12,490 nucleotides of DNA from an uncultured Phascolarctobacterium sp. (GCA_900544795.1 UQWM01000034.1:1-12490); one strand, 5' to 3'. Shown: positions 5,597 through 12,490, counted from the first letter of the stretch. The notes: generated from the letters alone by a model not told the origin. Numbers and translations are program-made.

Positions 5597-6394
5597 ATGA
5601 AGCTGACAGTTTTAGTGGATAACAATACCCTGATCGACAGGTATTATCTGGGCGAGCCGGGGGCATCTTATTACCTTGAGGACGGCGATGCTAAAATATT
5701 ATTTGATGTGGGTTATTCCGACGTCTTTTTAAAGAATGCTGCGGCCCTGGACATAGACCTGAGTCAGTTGGGGCAGGTGGTGCTTTCCCACGGACATAAC
5801 GACCATACGAGAGGATTGTTGTGGCTGAGCGGGCAGGAATATTTCTCTAAGCTGGAACTGGTGGCCCATCCTGATGCTTTGGAGCCGAAAATGTTTGACG
5901 GGCAGGACATTGGCGCTCCCTTCACGGCGGACGAGCTGGCCGCAAAATGCAAGCTGCGTCTCAGCAGTAAGCCGATGCAGCTGACCCCGCGTCTGACTTT
6001 TTTAGGAGAAATACCAGTGTTCAACGATTTTGAGCAGCGTCGCAGCTTTGGTAACGGCTCCGATCCAGTCGACCTGGTAATGGACGATACGGCTCTCGCC
6101 TATCAAGGTAAAAACGGGCTTTTTATCATCACCGGCTGTTCGCACAGCGGTATATGCAATATTATCGAATACGCTAAACAGGTCTGCGGCGACAGCAGGA
6201 TCAGCGGCGTTATCGGCGGTTGGCATCTGTTTAAAGTGGATGAGCGACTGGAAAAAACTATCTCCTATTTGCAGGGGCAGCATATCCAGGAACTCTATCC
6301 CTGCCATTGCTGCTCGTTTAAAGCGAAGGCGGCTCTGCACGCTCACGTGCCAATCAACGAAGTGGGCGTTGGTAAAAAACTGACTATCATTTGA
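5597..6394 (+). CDS. MBL-fold metallo-hydrolase (COG1237-like)
   Basis: This is a soluble 265-residue metallo-beta-lactamase-fold protein. The metal site motif is HGHNDH (residues 65-70) in VVLSHGHNDHTRGL. Further ligands are likely in GCSHSGICNI (180-189), GGWHL (207-211) and PCHCCSFKAK (235-244). The pattern SHGH.DH.GGL plus GCSH.G..N plus GG.HL plus PCHC matches the subfamily that includes archaeal dihydropteroate-synthase-related enzymes, annotated as 7,8-dihydropterin-6-methyl-4-(beta-D-ribofuranosyl)-aminobenzene-phosphate synthase. In bacteria the real substrate of these proteins is mostly unknown, so only the fold and metal-dependent hydrolase or transferase chemistry are supported. 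ACGGAGGTG provides a strong ribosome binding site. The gene is monocistronic between its own promoter and a strong terminator. All motifs look intact. Confidence 0.88.
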   Translation: MKLTVLVDNNTLIDRYYLGEPGASYYLEDGDAKILFDVGYSDVFLKNAAALDIDLSQLGQVVLSHGHNDHTRGLLWLSGQEYFSKLELVAHPDALEPKMFDGQDIGAPFTADELAAKCKLRLSSKPMQLTPRLTFLGEIPVFNDFEQRRSFGNGSDPVDLVMDDTALAYQGKNGLFIITGCSHSGICNIIEYAKQVCGDSRISGVIGGWHLFKVDERLEKTISYLQGQHIQELYPCHCCSFKAKAALHAHVPINEVGVGKKLTII

Positions 6395-6395
6395 A

Positions 6396-6443
6396 ATTAT
6401 AAAAAAAGACCTCCGGTTTAAACCGGAGGTCTTTTTTTATAAT
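6396..6443. terminator. Bidirectional palindromic terminator
   Basis: This is a perfect palindrome of 48 bases centred between 6419 and 6420, with core GACCTCCGGTTT/AAACCGGAGGTC flanked by A7 on the left and T7 on the right. It sits right behind the MBL gene and would terminate transcription from either side, insulating the kdp locus. Confidence 0.93.
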
Positions 6444-6464
6444 CTGTATTTTTTAAAAGGCAAA

Positions 6465-6485
6465 TTTTTACAGGTTTTTTACAGC
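6465..6485 (+). promoter_or_regulatory. Candidate KdpE-binding direct repeat
   Basis: Two tandem copies, TTTTTACAGG (6465-6474) and TTTTTTACAGC (6475-6485), are one helical turn apart. Tandem repeats at this spacing are typical of OmpR/PhoB-family regulators. The E. coli KdpE site is also a T-rich run followed by TACA or TTTACA, located about 55-70 bases upstream of the start. Here the repeat lies at a comparable distance from the -10 candidate at 6527. The role is inferred from sequence similarity and position. Confidence 0.45.
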
Positions 6486-6498
6486 AGAACCACTTCTT

Positions 6499-6532
6499 TT
6501 GACAGCGGCTTTACGCAAAGTGGTAGTACAAT
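6499..6532 (+). promoter_or_regulatory. Candidate kdp promoter, probably activator-dependent
   Basis: A TACAAT -10 candidate lies at 6527-6532. No good -35 is found at the normal distance; the nearest TTGACA (6499-6504) is 22 bases away. A weak promoter with upstream T-rich repeats would fit activation by phosphorylated KdpE. The short inverted repeat CCACTT/AAGTGG (6490-6495 and 6518-6523) also brackets the TTGACA. Confidence 0.35.
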
Positions 6533-6589
6533 AAATCCGCATTAGAAAGATGCTTGAAACAGGGTGACTTTGCATAAGGAGGGACAATA

Positions 6590-6694
6590 ATGATGGAAAC
6601 GCTGCCATTAACGGAGTTGTGGCTCAGCTTACTTTTAGCAATGGGTATTTTAGTTTATTTGATTTATGCATTATTGAAACCGGAGGAGTTCTAA
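6590..6694 (+). CDS. kdpF: KdpF, small potassium-transport ATPase subunit
   Basis: This 34-residue single-pass membrane peptide begins METLPLTELW, has one hydrophobic segment (LSLLLAMGILVYLIYALL) and ends KPEEF. That closely follows the KdpF pattern of one helix, then LVYALI and a short acidic tail ending in F. In other bacteria KdpF stabilises the KdpFABC complex. GGAGGG at 6578-6583 precedes two adjacent ATGs (6590 and 6593); either could start. The stop is one base before the kdpA ATG, and the kdpA ribosome binding site GGAGGAG lies inside the end of kdpF. It looks intact although its partners KdpB and KdpC are missing downstream. Confidence 0.9.
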   Translation: MMETLPLTELWLSLLLAMGILVYLIYALLKPEEF

Positions 6695-6695
6695 G

Positions 6696-8750
6696 ATGGA
6701 AAAAGATTTGGTACTGTTTGTGTTATTTATAGCAGTATTGCTGCTATGTTCCTGGCTATTGGGCAAGTATATGACGCGTGTTTTCAATTATGAAAAAACA
6801 TGGGGTGAAAAAGTATTTGCTTCGTTAGAAAACGTTTTTTATAAAATAGCTAAGGTCGACCCACGTGAAGAAATGTCTTGGAAGGAATATTGCCTGAATC
6901 TGCTTATTTTTAATGCTTTAGGTATGTTATCGCTATTTATGCTGCAGCTGACGCAGGCATTTTTACCGCTTAACCCGGAGCAGCTTCCTAATGTTGAAAC
7001 ATGGCATCTGGCGTTTAATACTGCCGCCAGCTTTATGACTAACACTAACTGGCAGGCTTACAGCGGTGAAGCTACGTTAAGCTACCTGACCCAGATGCTG
7101 GGGATGACCGTACAGAATTTCTTGTCGGCAGCAACTGGTGCGGCTGTGGCTGTCGCATTGATTCGTGGCTTGGTACGTAAGAATGCCGGCCAATTGGGTA
7201 ACTTTTGGGCTGATATTATCAGATGTACGACCAGGGTCCTGCTGCCAATTTGTATCGTAGCAACGTTCATGTTGGTTTCGCAGGGAGTCATTCAAAACCT
7301 TGATCCATATGTTGATGTGCAAACGGTTGAAGGTGCACGGCAAACCATCGCTATGGGGCCAGTAGCATCGCAGGAAGCGATCAAAGAACTCGGTACGAAC
7401 GGCGGCGGGTTTTTTAACGCTAATTCCTCTCATCCTTTTGAAAACCCTACGCCTTTGACAAATTTTTTAGAAATGTTTTTGATTTTAGTTATTCCGACAG
7501 GCCTGCTTTTTACTTTTGGAGAAATGTGCAAGGATAAAAAACAGGGCTATGCCGTATTGACAGCAATGCTGTTGTTATTCATCCTGATGTTGGGTGTTTG
7601 TTACGCTTCTGAAAAATATGGTAATCCCATAGTAGCCGCGCAGGGGATCAGCGGCGATACAGCCATGGAAGGCAAAGAGGTGCGGTTTGGTATTGGCAGC
7701 TCGGCCCTGTTTGCAACTACGACTACAGCGGCTTCCTGTGGCGCGGTCAATTCAATGCATGATAGCTATACAGGATTGGGCGGCTTGGTTCTGATGCTGC
7801 AGATGATGCTGGGCGAAGTCGTTTTAGGTGGTGTCGGAGCCGGTTTTTACGGGATGATGCTTTATGTGTTCATCACTGTTTTTATCGTCGGATTGATGGT
7901 AGGACGGACACCGGAATATCTTGGTAAGAAAATCGAAGCTAAGGAAATTGTCTTAACGATTGCAGGTCTTTTGATCCCGGCTGCGACTATTTTGTCGATG
8001 TCTGCGTTATCCTGTCTTACAGAAGCTGGACAGGCCGGTATATCTAATCCAGGGCCTCATGGCTTGAGCGAGATTTTATATGGCTTTGCTTCAGGCGTGG
8101 GCAACAATGGTAGCGCTTTTGCAGGCTTAGGAGCCAATAGTCAGTGGTATAACGTACTGATTGGACTGGCCATGCTGATAGGTCGCTTTGCCGTTATCGT
8201 ACCTGTTTTAGCGATAGCTGGTAATATGGCTGCCAAGAAAGCAGCACCGTCCGGTGCAGGTACTTTCAATACAGGCAGTGTTCTGTTTGCAATGCTTTTG
8301 GCGGGAGTTGTTTTGATCGTCGGCGCACTGACATTTCTGCCGGCTTTGGCATTGGGACCGATCGTCGACCAATTGCTGCAACGGTTGAAGGAAGGAAAAG
8401 TTTACCGGCCACAGCAAGCGGAACAGGCCCTGCGAGATTTTTTCAGGCAAGGCAACATCAGTGCTTTGCGCGAGCTGGCCTTAAGATTTACGGCCAGGCA
8501 TGTTGATCAGGACATGTTGGCTTACATGCGTCTGCATAAAATAGAAGGCCCCTGGCCTGCTTCGGGCAAGGTCATGGTCTGCGTTAGTGCCAGTCCGTTT
8601 TCAGCTCAGTTGATCAGGGCCGCGCAGCGATTGGCACAGGGCTTGCGTGCAGAGTTTTTGGCTGTGCATATAGAAACACCTGAAAGACGGTTTCCCAATG
8701 GCGATCAGGAAAGGGAGCGGTTGTGGCGCAACCTGAATTTGGCCAAGTAG
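6696..8750 (+). CDS. kdpA: KdpA fused in frame to an internal piece of KdpD
   Basis: Residues 1 to about 560 are a complete KdpA, the K+-translocating membrane subunit. TNTNWQAY (115-122), the selectivity-filter segment GTNGGGFFNANSSHPFENPT (233-252), TTTTAASCGAVNSMHDS (341-357) and GNNGSAFAGL (469-478) are all present, as is the usual end, TFLPALALGPIVDQL. The normal KdpA ends there at about 557 residues. Here the frame continues with QRLKEGKVYRPQQAEQALRD and LRELALRFTARHVD, which belong to KdpD just after its N-terminal Walker domain. It then enters the universal-stress-like domain and stops at TAG 8748. The junction lies near 8370-8382. kdpB, kdpC and the first ~200 codons of kdpD are absent between the two parts. 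Without KdpB (the ATPase) and KdpC no working pump can be made from this locus. The KdpA C-terminus is reported to face outside, so the kinase piece would be misplaced. A deletion fusion is the likely origin. Confidence 0.93.
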   Translation: MEKDLVLFVLFIAVLLLCSWLLGKYMTRVFNYEKTWGEKVFASLENVFYKIAKVDPREEMSWKEYCLNLLIFNALGMLSLFMLQLTQAFLPLNPEQLPNVETWHLAFNTAASFMTNTNWQAYSGEATLSYLTQMLGMTVQNFLSAATGAAVAVALIRGLVRKNAGQLGNFWADIIRCTTRVLLPICIVATFMLVSQGVIQNLDPYVDVQTVEGARQTIAMGPVASQEAIKELGTNGGGFFNANSSHPFENPTPLTNFLEMFLILVIPTGLLFTFGEMCKDKKQGYAVLTAMLLLFILMLGVCYASEKYGNPIVAAQGISGDTAMEGKEVRFGIGSSALFATTTTAASCGAVNSMHDSYTGLGGLVLMLQMMLGEVVLGGVGAGFYGMMLYVFITVFIVGLMVGRTPEYLGKKIEAKEIVLTIAGLLIPAATILSMSALSCLTEAGQAGISNPGPHGLSEILYGFASGVGNNGSAFAGLGANSQWYNVLIGLAMLIGRFAVIVPVLAIAGNMAAKKAAPSGAGTFNTGSVLFAMLLAGVVLIVGALTFLPALALGPIVDQLLQRLKEGKVYRPQQAEQALRDFFRQGNISALRELALRFTARHVDQDMLAYMRLHKIEGPWPASGKVMVCVSASPFSAQLIRAAQRLAQGLRAEFLAVHIETPERRFPNGDQERERLWRNLNLAK

Positions 8751-10019
8751 ATGGGCGGTCAGATACTGACTACGGCAGGGAATGATTTTGTAGAGACAGT
8801 AATGCAGATAGCTGTACGTGAAAATGTCACGGCGATAGTTGTCGGAAAATCAGGGCCGCGGCGTTGGTATGAACTGACTAAAAAAACACTGGTAGATAAA
8901 TTGATAAGTAAAAGTGGATTTATCCATGTTTATGTCATTCAGGGCCGTGAGGAAAATGAGAAGCAGCCGGCTATAACGACAGCTGTGACCGAACAGCATA
9001 CTGGTTGGCAGCAATATTTGGGGGCAGTGTCAGCCGTTTTGATTATTACCTCGTTGTGTTACGTTTTTCGCGGGCAATTGGAACTGGTGAACATTGCTTT
9101 GTTATATTTGCTGCCTGTATTATTGACGGCTGCCTGGTGGGGTAGAAAAACCGCCTATATGACGGCAGTCCTGTGTGTGCTGGGTTTTGACTTTTTATTT
9201 TTAGAGCCGGTCTTTACCTTTACGGTTTATGACATCCGCTACTTATGGAGCTTTCTTATTTTTGGTTTGGTTGCATTTTTAGTAGGCGGCAAAACAGAGT
9301 CTCTGCGTCGAGAATTGCAAAGCACCAGACGTCGAGAAAGTAATGTCAACAGCTTATATCAGTTTAGCAGCCGCATTGCTGCGGTTGATGACGGACAGAC
9401 GATCATAGAAGAATTTGTCAGCCATGTAGGACGTGAGCTGCAGCGGACAGTGTTGATTTTAGTACCGGAAGAGAAAACGCTGAAACTGCAGGCCTGTTAT
9501 GATGAAAGTAAAGCACAGATAGCGAATGATTTCCAACTGGCGGCTTCAGAATATGCCGTTGCGGTATGGGTGCAGGAGCATGGCCAGGTGGCAGGCCGTT
9601 CAACAGAAACTTTGCCCGGTGCGGAAAATCTTTTTTTACCCTTGTTAAATGGTGAAAAAGTTATTGGTGTTGTGGGCATCGCTATTGATACACGTAAGTT
9701 ATCGCCAGAGGAAAGGACTGTTTTAGGGGCCTGGGTCAGCTTATTGGCTATTGCCTTGGTGAGGGCCGGGCTAAGTAGTGAAGCTAAGCAGGCCGCTATG
9801 CTGAGAGCGGCCGACAAATTGCGGAATGCGCTTTTTAATTCGGTTTCTCATGAATTACGTACACCTTTGGCAGCGATCATAGCGGCAATTTACGCACTTA
9901 ATGATAAAACAGTTGCTTATGGCGAAAAACAGCGCCAACAATTGCTGGAAACTATTATTGATGCGTCCAGACGGATGGAACGGATTATCGGTAATCTTCT
10001 GGATACTGCCCGCATGTAA
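8751..10019 (+). pseudogene. kdpD: KdpD sensor kinase, middle fragment between two in-frame stops
   Basis: This fragment continues the frame of the preceding KdpA-KdpD fusion directly after TAG 8748-8750. Residues 1-65 complete the universal-stress-like domain (VTAIVVGKSGPRRW). Four membrane helices follow at about 88-106, 112-129, 135-155 and 164-180. Then come a Lys/Arg-rich linker, a GAF-like region (about 200-335) and the phospho-acceptor motif FNSVSHELRTPLAAI with His367. It ends at RIIGNLLDTARM before TAA 10017-10019, exactly where homologues continue with Gln or Glu and SG. No frameshift is seen and every domain is well preserved, so the inactivation seems recent. The ATG directly after the TAG has no ribosome binding site; reinitiation is conceivable but unproven. 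The N-terminal Walker A/B domain is missing. Confidence 0.88.
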
Positions 10020-10520
10020 AGCGGAATGTTGCAACTGAAAGCCGATTGGTGTGATCTGGAGGATGTGATCAGCGGCGCACTGCGGCGCAGCAAGGATTAT
10101 ACGCAGGAGCACCTGATAAAAGTGAATTATGACGACGAACTGCCCCTGGTCTATGCTGATGCTGCGTTATTGGAACATGTAGTATTGAATTTACTTGATA
10201 ATGCGGTAAAATATTCCAGTAAAGGGAGCGAAATAGAATTACAGGCGCACCTGCAGGGAAACGACGTAGTTGTGGCAGTTAAAGACCGTGGAGTCGGCTT
10301 AAAAGCCAAAGAATTACCATACCTGTTCGATAAATTTTATCGGTCTAAGCAAACTGAAAATATTAGCGGTACAGGACTGGGTTTAGCTATCTGTAAAGGA
10401 ATCATTGATGCACACCATGGTAAGATATGGGCAGAGCCTCGGTCAGGAGGCGGAAGCGTTTTTGCTTTTACGCTGTCTGTGACCTCCCCACAGGGAAAGG
10501 TTGGTGAAAAGAATGACTGA
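10020..10520 (+). pseudogene. kdpD: KdpD sensor kinase, C-terminal ATP-binding fragment
   Basis: The same frame resumes after TAA 10017-10019 with SGMLQLKADWCDLEDVI, the usual KdpD sequence between the phospho-acceptor and ATP-binding domains. Counting from ATG 10026, the catalytic boxes are intact: N box VVLNLLDNAVKYS (52-64), G1 box DRGVGL (87-92), F box FDKFYR (101-106) and G2 box GTGLGL (115-120). Its stop TGA (10518-10520) overlaps the kdpE start by 8 bases, so kdpD and kdpE were one translationally coupled pair. No good ribosome binding site precedes ATG 10026. Unless the stop is read through or the fragment reinitiates, no complete kinase is produced. Confidence 0.88.
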
Positions 10521-11205
10521 AAATGCTTTAAGGATATTAGTGATAGATGACGAACCGGCCATCAGAAAATTGCTGAAAATTTCTATGCAGGCTTACGGTT
10601 ACGATTTAGCCGAGTCAGAAACAGGGCAGCACGGTCTTTTAATGGCTGCATCTTTTAAACCGGATATTATTTTAGTTGATTTGGGATTGCCTGACATGGA
10701 TGGCAAGGATGTGGTAAAAGAACTGCGGGAATGGTCGGAAACGCCGGTTATAGTTTTGACAGCCCGTGAACAGGAGCAGGAAAAGATTGTGGCGTTAGAT
10801 GCAATGGCAGATGATTATGTAACGAAACCTTTTAGTATGGGCGAGTTGATGGCGAGAATGCGGGTCTGTCTGCGCAGGGCGGGTAATAAAGACGGCGAAC
10901 CCGTACTGACCTGTGGAGGATTGCAGTTAAACCTGCTGGAGCACAGAGTAGTGGTAGAAGGTAATGAAGTAAAATTGACGCCTACGGAATACGAGCTTTT
11001 GAAAGTGATGCTAAAATACGCCGGACGTGTTTTGACACATAAGCAGCTGTTGAAAGCTGTTTGGGGCAATGACTACGATACGGATACTCATTATATCAGG
11101 ATCTATATGCGTCAGTTGCGGCGCAAAATAGAACCCGACCCGGCTCAGCCGAAGTATTTGATCACAGAAGCTGGTATCGGGTACCGCTTATTAGGCGGAG
11201 AATAA
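10513..11205 (+). CDS. kdpE: KdpE response regulator (OmpR/PhoB family)
   Basis: KdpE activates kdp transcription when phosphorylated by KdpD at low potassium or high osmolarity. The 230-residue protein has a receiver domain with acidic pocket Asp12/Asp13, phospho-acceptor Asp56 (IILVDLGLPDMDG), Thr83 and Lys105 (YVTKPF). This is followed by a winged-helix DNA-binding domain (about 130-228: LTPTEYELLKVMLKYAGRVL, YIRIYMRQLRRKIEPDP, GIGYRLLGGE). One oddity is ALDAMADDYV, where the family usually has Gly in place of Met98. The ATG at 10513 overlaps the kdpD stop; upstream GTG and TTG codons are alternatives but fit homologues less well. The gene is otherwise intact despite losing its full-length kinase, so it may be an orphan regulator. 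Confidence 0.95.
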   Translation: MTENALRILVIDDEPAIRKLLKISMQAYGYDLAESETGQHGLLMAASFKPDIILVDLGLPDMDGKDVVKELREWSETPVIVLTAREQEQEKIVALDAMADDYVTKPFSMGELMARMRVCLRRAGNKDGEPVLTCGGLQLNLLEHRVVVEGNEVKLTPTEYELLKVMLKYAGRVLTHKQLLKAVWGNDYDTDTHYIRIYMRQLRRKIEPDPAQPKYLITEAGIGYRLLGGE

Positions 11206-11217
11206 AATCATGGACAT

Positions 11218-11253
11218 AAAAAAAGACTATTTCCTAAAGAAATAGTCTTTTTT
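11218..11253. terminator. Bidirectional terminator between kdpE and the iadA unit
   Basis: A stem AAAAAAGACTATTTC with GAAATAGTCTTTTTT (within 11218-11233 and 11239-11253) and a CTAAA loop is A-rich on the left and T-rich on the right. It therefore serves both the kdp genes and the convergent minus-strand unit. Confidence 0.93.
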
Positions 11254-11261
11254 GTAGCTGT

Positions 11262-11444
11262 TTAGAAAAATTGCTCAATGAATCCCGGTGGTAAAACGCC
11301 GAAAAGATCGCCCAGCATATAGGCAGAAAAAAGCATCGTGATGAAAAATGCGATGGTATAAGCAAATTCTTTTTTTGTCGCATTGGCATAAACGCCGCGG
11401 ATCGAACAAAGAAGAACCAGGCTCCAGATGATTTTAGCGGTCAT
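11262..11444 (-). CDS. Small two-helix membrane protein, function unknown
   Basis: This 60-residue protein has two hydrophobic stretches, IIWSLVLLCSIRGVYA (about 5-20) and FAYTIAFFITMLFSAYMLGDLFGVL (about 27-51). A Lys/Glu-containing loop (NATKKE) lies between them, and the end is short and aromatic. The first segment could also be read as a signal peptide, but then little mature protein would remain. A strong AAAGGAG lies seven bases before the ATG and overlaps the iadA stop codon region, and only 12 bases separate the two genes. It is therefore almost certainly translated from the iadA transcript and ends at the shared terminator. I recognise no family. It may be a small accessory membrane protein for peptide handling, but nothing in the sequence shows this. 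Confidence 0.72.
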   Translation of the reverse strand: MTAKIIWSLVLLCSIRGVYANATKKEFAYTIAFFITMLFSAYMLGDLFGVLPPGFIEQFF

Positions 11445-11456
11445 AGTTACGCTCCT

Positions 11457-12490
11457 TTAGTTTTCAAAAGTTCCTTTGACAACGGCCTGGCCTGCGTCTA
11501 CCATCAGGCGGCCCTTGGCAAAAACTTTATTTAAGGTCAGGTCGTCGTTCCAGACGAGCAGGTCAGCGTCTTTGCCAACGGCTACGCGGCCTTTGGTTTC
11601 CAGCTTCAGGGCGTCGGCCACGTTGCAGGTTATCAGCTGCAGGGCCTTTTCAAAGGGCAGTACGCCTGCTTTAACGATGCCCAGCATCTCTTCGTATAAA
11701 TAACGGGGCGCTGCGGCGGTCAGGCCGATCAGCTCGTTTTTGTCGTTGAATTTAGGCATGCTGCCGTTGCCGTCACTGCTTAAAGTCAGACGCTCTAAAG
11801 GTACGCCTGCGTCTAAAGCCTGTTGAACGGCTTCGGGCACGGGGATGGCGCTGCCGGTCATACCGCAGGTCAGATCGATGATGCCGCCCTGCAGGGCGAA
11901 CGCGATAGTCTGCTTGTAGAGCATGGGGTTACGGTTGACATGGGTGGGACGGAACACGCTGATCGGCAGTTCCGTAGTATCTAAAATCTCTAAAATCGGG
12001 TCCAGGCCGCGTTTGCCATCGCCCATATGGATGTGCAGTACGCCAGCTTTACCACTCAGCATACCGCCGATACGGGCTTCTGCCGCCAGTGCGGCGTAGG
12101 CCTGTGTGGACGGCATCGAGGAACGGTGGTCGCTCATAGCGACTTTGCCGCCGATGACTTTATCTATCAAAGCGATATCGCTGCGCAGATTGCCTGTGAT
12201 ATGGGGGCTGTCGGCCGGGTAAGCACCGGAATAGATCCAGGTGGAAATACCTTCTTCTTCTAATCCTCTGGCTTTAGCCAGCAGATTTTCCATACTGCGG
12301 GTCACGCCGTCGGTGCCTAAAAGGCCGATTACCGTCGTAGTGCCTGCCGTGGTAAGTTGTGACAGCTGGATCTCGGGCACGCGGGTAGCGAAGCTGCCTT
12401 CACCGCCGCCGCCTGTGACATGGATGTGCTGGTCGATGAAGCCGGTAGTGACTTTGGCGCCCTGTACGTCGATAATGGTACATTCAAAGG
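11457..12490 (-). CDS. iadA: Isoaspartyl dipeptidase (5' end outside window)
   Basis: IadA is a zinc amidohydrolase that cleaves beta-aspartyl dipeptides arising from damaged asparagine and aspartate residues. The frame is open to the window edge, giving about 343 residues and lacking only the N-terminal ~50. In order one sees the metal-binding QHIHVTGGGGEGSF, then TRSMENLLAKARGLEEEGIS, then VIGGKVAMSDHRSS with the lysine expected to be carboxylated. These are followed by the metal-site histidines in LHIHMGDGKRGL and RPTHVNRNPML, SSDGNGSMPKF with the catalytic Asp, and the ending GKDADLLVW...GRLMVDAGQAVVKGTFE. All active-site residues expected for the family are present. The GTG at 12380 is internal and not the start. 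A 60-residue membrane protein gene follows 12 bases downstream. Confidence 0.95.
   Translation of the reverse strand, partial: FECTIIDVQGAKVTTGFIDQHIHVTGGGGEGSFATRVPEIQLSQLTTAGTTTVIGLLGTDGVTRSMENLLAKARGLEEEGISTWIYSGAYPADSPHITGNLRSDIALIDKVIGGKVAMSDHRSSMPSTQAYAALAAEARIGGMLSGKAGVLHIHMGDGKRGLDPILEILDTTELPISVFRPTHVNRNPMLYKQTIAFALQGGIIDLTCGMTGSAIPVPEAVQQALDAGVPLERLTLSSDGNGSMPKFNDKNELIGLTAAAPRYLYEEMLGIVKAGVLPFEKALQLITCNVADALKLETKGRVAVGKDADLLVWNDDLTLNKVFAKGRLMVDAGQAVVKGTFEN

Noticed and set aside
6396..6443. 48-bp palindrome as a mobile-element end or recombination site
   Set aside because: The GC core with A7/T7 flanks directly behind a gene is what a bidirectional terminator looks like, and no second copy or transposase is in the window.
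8208..8450. 80-residue minus-strand open frame across the KdpA-KdpD junction
   Set aside because: It is antisense to conserved KdpA and KdpD sequence, without a start signal or a recognisable motif.
8748..10019. Genetic-code change with TAG and TAA read as Gln in this organism
   Set aside because: TAA ends many clearly normal genes here (ilv small subunit, rpsF, ssb, rpsR, kdpF, kdpE), so it is a true stop. TAG appears as an in-frame stop only at the KdpD lesion, so two nonsense mutations in one damaged locus are simpler.

Overview
The window looks like part of a bacterial chromosome of moderate G+C content. It has strong GGAGG-type ribosome binding sites, TTGNNN/TATAAT promoters with 17-base spacers, compact intrinsic terminators and a T-box leader. 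These point to a Firmicutes (Bacillota) lineage. A Clostridia- or Negativicutes-like organism is my guess, not something the sequence proves.

Layout, left to right. (1) The 3' end of a gene that resembles tagaturonate epimerase (uxaE-like). (2) A branched-chain amino acid unit: a sigma-A-type promoter whose -35 overlaps a perfect palindrome, a T-box riboswitch with a probable CUC (Leu) specifier, a small ACT-domain regulatory subunit (ilvM/ilvN type), then the acetolactate synthase catalytic subunit (ilvB) and a terminator. (3) The classic rpsF-ssb-rpsR operon with its own promoter and terminator. (4) A separate promoter driving an S4 ribosomal protein of the type that lacks the N-terminal zinc knuckle, followed closely by an unrecognised 217-residue protein. 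(5) A single-gene metallo-beta-lactamase-fold hydrolase between a promoter and a long palindromic terminator. (6) A kdp potassium locus. (7) On the minus strand, the 3' part of iadA (isoaspartyl dipeptidase) followed by a 60-residue membrane protein.

The most unusual region is kdp (about 6465-11205). A normal locus reads kdpF-A-B-C-D-E. Here kdpF and a complete-looking KdpA are present, but the KdpA frame runs directly, in frame, into the interior of the sensor kinase KdpD. kdpB, kdpC and roughly the first 200 codons of kdpD are missing. The remaining KdpD is interrupted by two in-frame stops, TAG at 8748 and TAA at 10017. Each sits where homologues have a sense codon, often Gln or Glu, and no frameshift is visible. 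kdpE downstream is intact and overlaps the kdpD end by 8 bases. The simplest reading is a recently inactivated potassium-uptake locus: one internal deletion plus two nonsense mutations. A split-kinase or novel fusion function is possible but much less likely. Candidate KdpE direct repeats still lie upstream of kdpF.

I saw no tRNA, rRNA, CRISPR array, insertion sequence or attachment site.
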